Part shown: positions 34,309-45,200 of the stretch, one piece after another | Layout of the letters: the number at the start of each line of letters is the position of its first letter | Numbering within the stretch: position 1 is the stretch's first letter | NCBI GenBank assembly: GCA_003999685.1 | Contig: CP021232.1 | Coordinates: 124,001-188,000 of the forward strand | Length of the DNA stretch: 64,000 nt | Origin: Taiwanofungus camphoratus | Lineage: Eukaryota > Basidiomycota > Agaricomycetes > Polyporales > Taiwanofungaceae | Reading direction: 5' to 3' | Made by a program: the position numbers and the translations under genes | The notes under the pieces: generated by a model | What the model was told of the DNA's origin: nothing | Databases searched by the model: none | Seen by the model: the letters and a program-made list of their open reading frames with translations, nothing else

Positions 34309-35521
34309 TCTCTAAACTCCATGATGGTGTCGTCCCTTGCAAATTTTGCTTGGGAACTCGTATGGTGGGAGGACTAGTGGCTCATCCGATATTGCCTGTG
34401 GCCCGTATTCCGTCTAGTTTGTTGCATTCGTTACATGTTTCTCGTGGCGCAATGCATGTTTTTGTCAATGTGACCTTGAGGCTCTGAGTTACTCGCTCTC
34501 CCACTGTGTACCCGGTAATCCGTTCGCATCATGCGCGTCGTGTAGTTCATGTCACAAAACTTAATGAGTGCGCACTACATCCCGCAAGAACATGACAAAA
34601 ATTACGAAATTCCCCATACCTATAGTGGTATCACAGACACTAAACCAACCCAGCGGTCCTACGGTCTGTCATAGCACCCGCTAAATGTCAGGGTGTATTC
34701 AAATTTACAGGGCGAATCTTCCAGCCAGACGATTTCGATTCAAATCACAGCATCTGCCAGTAAGGAATCGAAGCTCTTGTCAGTGTTCAAGAAAGCCATG
34801 GCCGGCCTCCCAGAGCAGTGTATTCTCCTCGTCCTTGCGCAAGCTGCATTCATCCCGCAAAACTGTCAACACACCCAAGCCTGCTGTATATACCAAGAGT
34901 TCGCACTGTGCGGAAATCCACCTGTCACTACACCGCCTTTACTGCTGCGATCACGCTTCATACACGCTTCACTTATTCCTGAAGTTGATGAAGCTTTCAC
35001 CGTGCGATCCGTCGCCCGAGCTGTTTCAACGGGCCTTCCATTCTATTGCAGGATCAAATACCTCAGCGGCACAGCGTGAAATGCTAAACCGAAGACACCA
35101 CGCGGACCAAGGGTTGTTGGACAGTGCATGGACCTATTACGACAACGCCTCAGTTCGCACTTGCCACTGATCGCAGGCAAGCCGGTAGAGTGCTTGATCA
35201 AATCTTAAACGGTCTCCCGCGTCCATCTCGGAAACTGCGAGAGTGGCGTTCAGAGTGTGCTACACTTCTCGAGAAGAGTGTTGACCGACCAAGTTCACGC
35301 CGCAGCCATCGCAATTGGGAACTTCATGGCGAGACTGCACCGGATGGCAGTAGCAACGCCTGCTAGCGGTCCGTCGCCTGGGCGCCCGGAATGAAGTGCG
35401 CTAGGATACCGGGCAAGCACGCACATCTTCACAGCAATATAAAATATGAAATACTATATTACACTTTCACAACATCACCCTGCGGAAGCCCGAGCTAGTG
35501 AGCGAGTTCAGTCGGAGCCTT
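34309..35521. other. Intergenic stretch, no recognisable gene
   Basis: Overlapping frames of 161, 128 and 80 codons (34685-35366) lack motifs or low-complexity hints of a real product. The 3' flanks of the secreted-protein gene and of the Spo7-like gene meet here. Confidence 0.45.
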
Positions 35522-36700
35522 CTAACGAAGGACTCCACTATGAACCTCTGATACCAGATGGTGTTGCGGGGGTGAAGGAGCTCCGCCGCCAGAATCCACA
35601 ACTCCACCTTGAGGCGCCTTTGGGGGAGCCCGCGGTGGTACAGGACTTGAATGTCTGGATGATGATGGAGTCTGACTTGGGCTTCCCGTTTCTCGGACCC
35701 TATACGCTCCCTGCCCAAGACTAGACTTGGGGATGCCAAGCCCGGCGGAGGAAGCACCGGCAGGCGCCGTCGACAATTTCTTTACCCACGGCGTCTTAAG
35801 ATGTATCGCGCCAATCCACGTACGCGCATACGCCGCCCGCTCGCGCTCTTCTCTTCTCCGCTCGAACGCCGCACGGTAGCGCTCATACGATTCACGAAAC
35901 GCACGGTCCACGCGCGAGGAGAAGATGAGCTCGCCTCGTGGATCGGACGCGGGTGGTATGGACGGGATGGGGACGGATGAGCTGCGTCGAGCCGAGCCGG
36001 CCGGAGGGGAGGGCGATCGCGCACGGCGGGGCGGTGGGACACTCGGAGGCGCACGCCTGTCATGAGGGCGAGGAAAGAAGAACGAGAAGGGGCTGAAGGG
36101 CAGCTTCGATCGCAACGGTGGTTGGCGCACGTTCAGGTACATGTTGAAGCTGCGAAGTGACCGGTTTGCATGTGGGACGTATCTTTCGAGCGATGGTCGG
36201 AGAAGACATGAGCCAGAGACCGATCGGCACACTTGGTCGCACTGGATGTGTACATACCGATTGGCATATCCAACCTTCTCGGAGTACATCCCGCTCGCAA
36301 AGAAGAGCACCAATGTTGTCACAGCAACGAATAGTAGGCCCGACGCAAAGTAAGGAGGCACCTGGACTAGTGTGTCGTCCTGATAAACATCCGGTAACGC
36401 CTTCTGGAGTACGATTTTATAGGGGATCGATAGAAAGTTCGTCTGCAAGAAAGCTTCCGACAGTAAGAATATGATCGTGAGCAAAAGCTGAGCAAGGAAT
36501 ACTGCCAGTCATGCATAAATAACATACAGAAAGATTCGGGATAGTTAGGACCCACGTTGGTAGCGATGCTTCCGGCGATTGAGTAAGGCAGCGTTTGTTT
36601 TTAGCCGTTCTTGAAACAAGAGTAGGTCTCTATACGTTGCAGGATCATTGGATGGATAGAACGAGACTTGGGAATGTTTGGGTGATATTCGCGGGGGCAT
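35522..36700 (-). CDS. Spo7/NEP1R1-like regulatory subunit of the Nem1-type phosphatase
   Basis: In the family, Spo7 anchors Nem1 phosphatase at the ER/nuclear envelope, where it activates the lipin Pah1. Exons 36700-36556, 36501-36258 and 36182-35522 give 349 residues. Seen: the N-terminal family motif TYRDLLLFQERLKTNAALLN, a first membrane segment (LAQLLLTIIFLLSEAFL), a lumenal hairpin, a second segment (ASGLLFVAVTTLVLFFASG), the conserved MYSEKVGYANR, then across an intron YVPHANRSLRSFNMYLNVRQ. The tail is Pro/Ser/Arg-rich with a charged helix (FRESYERYRAAFERRREERE). The start at 36700 gives a short N-terminus; an upstream start is possible. Name by recollection of family motifs. Confidence 0.72.
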
Positions 36701-37172
36701 ATACACGACGCAGAATACGGTTGCACGCAAGTAGACGAAGCGCTGAGGGCCTCACACAATGTCGCTTATTGCCGAGAGTCTGTACGCGAAAGGCAAGTCC
36801 TGTGGTTGAAGATCTATTCCATGAGATGTTCTTCAACCACGACTACACTGACTAGGCTAAAATCGGCTACATGACTATACTGCAGAGTCGTGTAGTAGAG
36901 ATCCATTAACTGATGCAAAACTAATGAATGATAGATACATATACGAGATAACCGATGATTAGACCAGTTCACGACCCCACTTCGTCCAAGCTATGACTTA
37001 TAAGCTGTGATAGGACTTGAGGGGATGGACATTAGAAATGCAAGGCTCGATAACAAGTGGTGAGAGTGACAACATAGTGATGTGTAGAATGGTGAGTGGG
37101 CAAGGGAAAACAAACACTGCCTACATGATTGGATGAGAAATTATCACCCTAGCCCGACGTTGGGCACGCAAG
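36701..37172. other. Spacer between Spo7-like gene and the next minus gene
   Basis: Promoter side of the Spo7-like gene; AT-rich around 36870-36960 with no frame of interest. Confidence 0.4.
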
Positions 37173-38744
37173 CTAAGTCCTTTCCTGGCTTGCTCTCCTA
37201 GGACCAGTCCCTCCGATCAAAACCGTCATCCACCCGAACATTGCCATCAAGAACCTGACGAGCCAAGCTGGGTCCGCACCCAAACCGAGGCCCGGACGCA
37301 ACTGCAGCGCAAACGCGATATCAAGTTCTGGAATCGGCGCACGATACGCGCGTCGACGTCCTGGACGGTCGACCATATCATGCTGGATTGTCTGATCTGC
37401 AGACGATGGTTCTTCTTCCATGTAAAGAGCACCTGGAATTCGTGGAGAAGAATCCGGAGACAGTCTGGGTGTCGAAGGCCGGGCTAGTCCTAAGGAAGGC
37501 GAGTTGGCAGCTCGGAGGGACCACGCAGGCTTTGAGACAGGTGATGTTGTCGACATCTCGCGCATTTGCAATGGGCGGCGGAGAGGTGAGCGTGAGGGGC
37601 TACGTGATGCTGTCGGTGTGAAAAACGGAGTAGGTGACGATGGCAACGGCAGGAAATCGGGATCGGAATGCTCCTCGATGACAATGCGGGGAAACTCTTG
37701 CACATCTTGTCTTGGTGGTATTTCCGAGTCAATGAGAAGAAGGGAGCTCTCTTGGGCATCTTCATACTTCTCATCAAATTCCTCATCAGAGGAAAGGTCA
37801 CGCTCAGCGGTAGGCGGCATTTTCTGACCCGCGTCCTCTTGAAGTTCCTCTGTCTTTTCATCATTGATGACCAGACTCGCCACCAGGTCCTCTCTGTCCT
37901 CTTTGTCCTTCAGATCCAACAGCTGCTCCTCGACTAACGTCTGGCTCTCGTCATCCATTGTATGTCCAAGAGACGTACGTTTCTCAAGCCTTGGCATCAG
38001 TTCCCACGTCATATGAGAACTTAGTACCTTGGAATGGAAATAGTGTGCAGTACACAAAACCAACGTCACGCACAGCAGAGCCAACAACGCTGCGATAACG
38101 CAAGGACAAGTAGCGGCGGAGAGGTGAAGACATCCTGATTACCTGCGTTCGTGGAGGAATCGAGTAAGGACTCTTGTGCGGTATCGTCATTGGGTGGTAT
38201 CGACAAAGCATTTTCAGACTCTGCGACCAGATCGTCCTGTTGCAGCGGACGCTCGCCTCCGTCCAAATCGTCCAGACGACCTCCAGCCTTGCTGTTAGTG
38301 AGGATGTCGTACAAATGTTTCTCGTCATCAGTCAAGGTGCCTTCCAGATCCAACGGAACAATGGCCTTGACGGCGTCAAGCCCATCTAATCGGGAAAGGT
38401 ATGCATTCTGTTCTTCAGAAGACGTGACGTGTACGTGAACATCTTCATCGCCATCGCAACCTAAGCATTCTGGTGGACGCCTGTCAATCTTATCAGCATC
38501 ACTGTAACGCTCCTGTGAGTATTGACGAACTCACCTTTGGCGCGATTGGAATATCGCTTGTACAGCATTCTGTACATCTCTTGATTGTCCCACTCTGTCA
38601 GCCCGCACGTAAGTCACTATCAACGACAGATATCGAACTATAACAATCAAAGACGTACAGTTCCTGAGCATCGCGCGGCAGGATGGGGCGAGCAGTCACG
38701 ACCAGCGCAAGTAACGAGAATGAAACGAGAATGGTCAGAGTCAT
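37173..38744 (-). CDS. Unknown membrane protein with signal peptide and two hydrophobic segments (466 aa)
   Basis: Exons 38744-38659, 38594-38535, 38480-38143 and 38089-37173 join in frame (1401 bases). The start MTLTILVSFSLLALVVTARP is a signal peptide. A ~130-residue acidic lumenal part follows (LTDDEKHLYDILTN, RLDDLDGGE), then a membrane segment (ALLALLCVTLVLCTAHYF). The long Ser/Pro/acidic tail contains basic SPSRSPLRR clusters and ends in a second hydrophobic stretch (WLVRFLMAMFGWMTVLIGG). No catalytic motif. Topology suggests an ER, nuclear-envelope or vacuolar membrane protein; function unknown. Same strand as its neighbours. Confidence 0.65.
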
Positions 38745-39144
38745 CTAATCTGAGAGCCACTCGTAGAGGAAAAGACACAGCGCACGTCACAAAGGACGCC
38801 GTGCAGTGTGATACAAACCTGTTCGGCGCCAGGTGACTGCCACCAAGGCTCACAATTTGGGATGCCTTGCGGTGAACACGATGTCTAGAATAGAGCTATA
38901 CCTGTCCTAATCCGGTAGGATGACGTGGCTATGTGATGATAACTCTTCAGGATAAAACTTATCAGGTAATACTGTCACAGAACATATATGGAGAAAGAAG
39001 TTGGAAGGTATATTGGCACACGAACGATGGTACCGCCAGCTGTCTACTACTATCGACTCCGTTGCCTGACGGGAGCGGATTAACGTATGTAAGTATACTT
39101 CACAATAAACGCGTCGCACTTTAATGTCTAATCTTGGCGTCTAA

Positions 39145-40007
39145 TCAGGTCGCACTGGCACTCAGTCCACCACCAATCGTGGCAATAGCCATCACCACTC
39201 CAATGACCTGCACTGTCCTCCAGAATCCAGATTCATTACTGATTCGGTGTGCCTCTGTCGGACCTCCTTGTAATGGTGATGTTCTCCTCCCAGTAGCACG
39301 CTGTACATTGGGTGACGAAAAAGGATTTGCATGATGTGCGTGGGGATGGTGATGTGCAGATCCCGCGGGGTGCCGTTCATAACCCGGGGGTGGCCTGTAA
39401 GATGCAGAGCTTGGTCTGCGAGAGTGCTCCCATGCATAGGTAGCACCTCGGCGACGGGTTTCATATGACCAATGCGGGTGGTGCGTGGAACTGTATGCAG
39501 TCGTAGATTCTCGTCGAGATGAGGCATCTTCCATCAGAGTTCTGTCGTACGCGCGCCTGGACGACAACAATGCCATCCGATTGAGCGATGACTTGGGTAA
39601 CGGCACGACAGAGTACACACCTCCTTCGGTCATCGCCTAATACAGCATAAGCTTCACTGACTACTTGGAACTTCTCCTTCGCCTTAGGATCCTTGGTGAG
39701 GTCAGGGTGGTATAGTTTACTGAGCTAAAACATCTAAAAACGTCAGGCTGCCGTTCCCTCCTTTTATCTGCAGTACGGATGTACCTTGTAATAACTCGAC
39801 TTACGTAGATATCTCATTTCAGTCTGAGTCTCGTTGAATTATATCATATGGACGTACCTTGATCTGACTCTTGGTGGCATTGTTCGGCACTGACAGTGTC
39901 TGATAATGACCGTTTCGGCGGCAGGATGAAGAAAAGCACCTCCGTCTACTTTCAGTTGACGAGCACCAATGATGAGTTCTATGCAGGTGTAGACAGGCAG
40001 AAGCCAT
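39145..40007 (-). CDS. Mitochondrial J-domain (DnaJ/Hsp40) protein with C-terminal membrane anchor
   Basis: Co-chaperone for a mitochondrial Hsp70 by family logic. The start ATG at 40007 opens an Arg/Ser-rich targeting-type N-terminus ([14 protein letters not shown]). The J-domain follows: [17 protein letters not shown], then after an intron [20 protein letters not shown] with the HPD triad, and [12 protein letters not shown]. Exons 40007-39858, 39724-39621 and 39556-39145 are clear. About five residues of helix II expected between IK and LSK are not accounted for; a tiny exon inside 39857-39725 probably exists. The C-terminus is His/Pro-rich and ends in a hydrophobic helix ([17 protein letters not shown]). 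Confidence 0.75.
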
Positions 40008-40249
40008 GGTCCTCGTATAACAAATGCAGTCAGCCGCCAATTGACGTTGAACGGTACATGTAAGTTGCGTTGAACAAGTGTGTGGACCTCCGAGGCGCTT
40101 GTGAGGAGCCTTTATCAGATAAGATAAAATTTCACAACGAGTGTTACTTACGTAAGCATCTGTTGTAAGAGCAATGATTTGAACAGCTTTCTGCTTCTAT
40201 ATACTGGTCTCTCTTCATCATTTCTCCCCCACTCCCACCATATATCAGC
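40008..40249. promoter_or_regulatory. Divergent promoter between J-protein and AIM9-like genes
   Basis: 242 bases separate the two start codons, which point away from each other. A TATATAC box sits near 40198 on the plus side, followed by a CT-rich leader (TCTCCCCCACTCCCACC). Both products are predicted mitochondrial, so shared regulation is plausible but inferred. Confidence 0.5.
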
Positions 40250-42231
40250 ATGTTACGCCTTTGGTGTTTGAAAATCCCCTCCCTGCGACTCCTTGCAGCT
40301 GGAGTCTCCTCGTCTCTGCGTCGTCCTCGCTGCCAACTCTCTTTGCTCAACCCCTCTTCCACGACGAACCCAATCACCACCACGGCCAGTCAACTACCTT
40401 CTCGACGAATCTCCAATATGCTGGACCCGAAGTCTCTTATGGAGGACCTAGAGAGCGAACTCTTTAACTATACCACCGGGCGTTTCCTTTAAGTTTCCTG
40501 CATCTTGTCTCGACTTTGTCTAGCTCGTAATGTGATGTACTCAGTGCCAACAACGCCCTTCGCCTCCGAGAGCGCAGGCGCGTCTTTGACATCCCCGGAC
40601 TCTTTAGAATCATTGCTAAGGCACTGAACTGCAAGACTGAAGAGATCGTGGGCTTTCGAAAGCTCGCAGAGGGTGGCTTCAACCGTACCTTTCTTATCAC
40701 CTTAGACACCGGCTTCCAGCTCGTTGCGCGCATTCCGTATCCCCTCCTCATTCCCAAGGCGTTCGCTCTCGCCAGTGAAGTCGCTACCATGGATTTCCTT
40801 CGTTCCAAAAGGCTCCCCATTCCCAAGGTCTACGCGTATTCCTTTACGTCAAAGAATGAGGCAGAGACGGAATACATTCTAATGCAGTACGTTGAAGGCG
40901 CCGACTTGAGCCAGATATGGTTCGAACTCAAGGAAGATGAAATCATCTCGCTTATGGACCAGCTCGCGAAGATCGAGTCTACTATGATGTCCATCTCTTT
41001 TCCCGCTGGCGGGAGCATCTACTACGCCAGAGACCTGAAGGAGCTGTCTGGGAACGAGGGCATCCCGCTCAAGGAGGAGAACGAGAGCATCTCACTCGAC
41101 GAGCAGATCGAGAGCATCTCGCTCGAGAAGGAGCGGTTCTGTATAGGTCCCGACGCATCGCCGCCGCTGTGGTATGGACGAAGGGAACAGCTGAACATAT
41201 TCCGAGGGCCTTGTACGTCGCACTTCTCCTATCTCTTTCTGCCTCTTCTTAACCAATCGATGACCATAGATGAAGACGCCAAATCGGTGCTGGTCACGGG
41301 AGCCAAGAAAGAGCTCGCCTACCTTGACCAGTTTGGTTCACCGAGGGCACCTTTCCAACGCTTCCGAAGGGAGTACTATAAGTACAAGAAGCAGCCACCG
41401 TCGGACCACGCCAAGAACCTTCGTCGCTATCTCCGTCTCGCACCGTCGCTCGTGCCGGACGACGACCCCCTCAACGCTTTCTGCATCCGCCACCCCGACC
41501 TCACCGACAGCAATCTTAAGGTTTCGTCAGATTCCAGCGGCTTGCAGATCCTTAGCGTGTTGGACTGGCAGCACGCTGCTGTCCTACCCCTCTTCCTCCA
41601 CGCCGGTATGCCCGACGTCATCCAGAACGAAGAAGACGAGGTCTCTCGAACTATGGCCGAGCCTAAGCTACCGGACGACTTCGACGAGCTACCGGAAGAA
41701 AAGCAAGAATGGGAGATGGAGCTCCTCCGTCGTCGTCTTGTGCATTATCATTACAACCTGAGCACAGCGACGCACAACAGGATCCACCACCAAGGCCTAG
41801 TTTATTCGTTAAATACTTTCCGTCGTCGCATATTCAATCATGCAACTGCTATGTGGGAGGGTGAGACGATCAAGTTGCTGTATGCGCTGATAGATATGGT
41901 GTCTGGCTGGACGAGTTTTGCGAAGGACGGCACGCCATGTCCGGTCGCGTTCACGGAGGACGAGGAAGCTGCGGCGGAGAAGTTGTATCAGGCACTGGCG
42001 AACGCAGAAAGGGGTGAGAGGATGCTGAGGGACAGAGTCGGCTACGGGGAGGAGACCTGGGTGCCTGTCGCTCACTACGAGGAAGCCATGGCACTCGGTC
42101 AGGAGATGAAGCGGATGACATTGAAGGCATGTGCGGAGGACGAAGAGACGACGGGGGAGGAGTACGCTGTGATCGAGTCGAACTGGCCCTTGGACGATAT
42201 GGACGAAAAGGAGTTAGAGGAGTACAAGTAA
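40250..42231 (+). CDS. AIM9-like mitochondrial APH-fold phosphotransferase
   Basis: Aminoglycoside-phosphotransferase-fold protein of the altered-inheritance-of-mitochondria 9 type; substrate unknown. Exon 1, from ATG 40250 to about 40491, encodes a presequence (SLRLLAAGVSSSLRRPR). Exon 2 starts at 40545, and a clear intron spans 41213-41269. Motifs: GFRKLAEGGFNRTFLI (nucleotide loop), VARIPYP (the VAR/Lys-like strand), catalytic HPDLTDSN at 41491 (HxDxxxxN) and LSVLDWQHA (metal-binding Asp). The C-terminal half has the family's EWEMELLRRRLVHYHYNL region. The exon 1/2 junction lacks a canonical GT at the position that keeps the frame (see findings). Divergent from the J-protein gene. Confidence 0.82.
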
Positions 42232-45200
42232 GGAATCGACCTGTATTTCTGTTCTGCGATATTGTTATCTATCTGCTGTTGAATTCATCACCACTCAAGC
42301 TCTTTTGCAAGAACTGTCAATGGAAACTTCTTTTTGACGAGGAACACGTCGTCGATGTCGTTCTTTAGCTCGCTAATATCGCGAATGTTCAAATAAGTCG
42401 CACTTGTCCATTTTTCAATGAGCTATACTCGTTTGTTCTCCTTCGAAGACCGAGCTTATATCTCGATTCTATCCTACTATTCGTTTCAGTGGATAGAGGG
42501 TATATCGTGGTATAGGACTCGACTCCAACTTCAAGGAAACCCAATAGCAAAATTCGTCGTTCCTCATACGTAATGCTGACATCCAAAGGCTATACAGTCC
42601 TTCGTGCACTGGGCCTTGTACGATTTCAGCACAGAAAGAACACAACGTTCTCTGCTTCAACAACTGTCTTTGAGATCGCTGGTTACGCTTTGTCAGGTCT
42701 ATCTCTGAACGATGTTTGCCTTAATAGTGCGTCATATCTCGCGTCCCTGCTGTTGTCCTTAAGTCTCACAATTTCTGGTTCTTGTCGTTAGGCCCCATGG
42801 GGTGGATTCCTTCGACATTATTTGTTGGCCCAGTTCCCGACCCAGCTGCTACCAAAGTCTCATCATGAACGTACCGAAGGAGATTGCCCTATATTAGATT
42901 CGTGCTATAATTAGCAATGATGTAGCATCGAAGGATGCGTGGGCTTTCAAGAAACCGGTAAGGATCGACTGAGTTGGCCTGGAACGTAACATTGTAGCTA
43001 ACTGTTGCCCTCCAGCTACACTCTTATTCCGATAGGCCACCACTTGTTGTACCAAAGAACTACAAGGTTCGGTACAAGCGATGCCTTCGAATCTTTTCAT
43101 GTTGAACTCGCGGAACCGCTGTATTTTATCCAGAGATGATGAAATCAAAAAGCGCTAACGTCTATGGGGTGCTGGACCTTATATACTTCAGCAATACGCA
43201 TGAAAATAAGCAAGACCAACGATCCGGTAAGCTTGACCCCAAGTCCTGCCATCGTACTGAATCGGTCCCCTTCGAGAGCGTTTCGGGAAAGACCAGCATG
43301 AGTATAACAAACACAACTCCTCCGCATCAACCGACACAGGCAATACGTTGCTAGCTTTCATCTTCACTTCAACGCTTACCATTTCCCTAGCGTGATGCTT
43401 AACGTTTCAAAGGATTAAGAGCGCATGTACGTTTCCATGCAGTGCCCTGCCTCTAGTGACGACCGATGACTAGTCACTAGGAAGTTATTACAATGTTCAG
43501 AATCTAACTCGACGGGAGCGTCCTAGAAGGTATGGACAATTGTGCTATAACAATGCGTCTTAGAGGCTCTGTGGAAATATTGAGAGCTAAAGATTGTTGG
43601 AACGCGATGCGAAAAACCATTACTCACGCATGTACAGTGTACCTACGGTTGCAGATAAGGCTCGTACGCGAAGGCCACTATTTGGGCAAGCATATGTCCC
43701 ACGTACCAGATACTGGCTGTATACTTTGCTATATCTCACGACTCCGATTGTGCAGCTGACACCGAGTCTGTTAGCTCCTCTGCTTGGCTTTAATCTACTA
43801 GATTGCCCTTATTTGCTTTCGATTCCACGTCACATGGCAATAGAACTTTACCCATACATGATACACTGGGTACTGGGCGCTCGCCAAGCTAATGACGAGT
43901 TTGAAAAGCTATTTCCCGCTGCAGGCACAGACTGGGCTTATCAAAATCGCTCAGAGCTCGGAAGAGCAGCAGCTCTGACTGGGACATTCAAAGATATAGG
44001 TACGATTTTTCGAGAAAAATCGTACCGACAATCAAAAAGTCTTACTGTTACTGAGGATTTGGGACTTGTGTCGAGGTAAGATGGGTAAATCCGCTCTCTG
44101 ATCAGAGCTTCTCAATATTGCAGTACCGTAAGAAGCAGGAGTCTGAACAGTTCCTTTATAGGACTTAGTCACGACCTGAAGGGCTTGCTTTCTTCTCCAC
44201 CAATACCAGAGGCAGGGGACCCGACGACTCCATTCCACTCTACTGATTTTTTACGGATCACAGCCTTCTGAAGGTCAAGAGCCGTCGCGACCGCTTTGTA
44301 TAATACTCGAGTATACTGATAGGTTTCCAGGTTTGTAATCTATTTTTCATAGGGTTTCAGCACATCCCAGCAAGATCTGTTCTGCATCATGAAGTCTTTC
44401 ATTCTCAGTGTCCAATATGTACGGCTGTAGCCTTTTACACTGCTCGAGTCCTCGTTAAGCAACCGGACCTGAATATGGACACCGAACGAATCGTCAGTAT
44501 ACGAAACATCTGAGCCTAGCGGCTGAGGATTCGTATAAACAGTACGCCGGTTCCTTCTCCGTCAAAGCCGTTAATAATTAGGCTAGGTGAGCAAAGTGTT
44601 GAAGCTGACAACGACCGGTTGGGTGGGAAGTCTGGAGCTAGATGGACAATGTTTGAGAAGGCTAGGTGGATTAGTGATTACTGCGTTTCCAAGTGGTTTA
44701 ACTCATCTGACGCATATCGCTTGTTAAAGCGCAGACTTTAGGCTATTAACACCTAGCTTGCCGTCGCTGCTTAGGACTGTGGAGATTTGCAACGCCCGTT
44801 TCGCAACACAAATCCGGGAGGTTCAATCAAAGAGTCCAATGAGACAGCTTACTGGGAAGCCAGATGGTTGGTTTCAAAATACAAATCATATAAGGCCACA
44901 ATCACGCCAGACTGTAAAGCTTCTTGATTTTGGCAGGTCGAAAAAGAAATGGTGTTAGTCATGGCTTTCGACTTTCAGCAGTTCTTTGGGGACAAATGAA
45001 GGAGTACGTGGCTAAACTCATTCAAGGAGATCTGGGTTAGTCAAATTTAGGTTTTCTGATGCGAATTACCCGGGATCAGGGAATTCAAGATGTAGTTGCT
45101 AGCGACTAAGTCAATTCAGAAACGAAGATAGATGCTCGGGCTCTCGATATCTGACAGCTTTGTGAGTTTTCCACAACTTGAAAATGGCTTCAATGACTGC

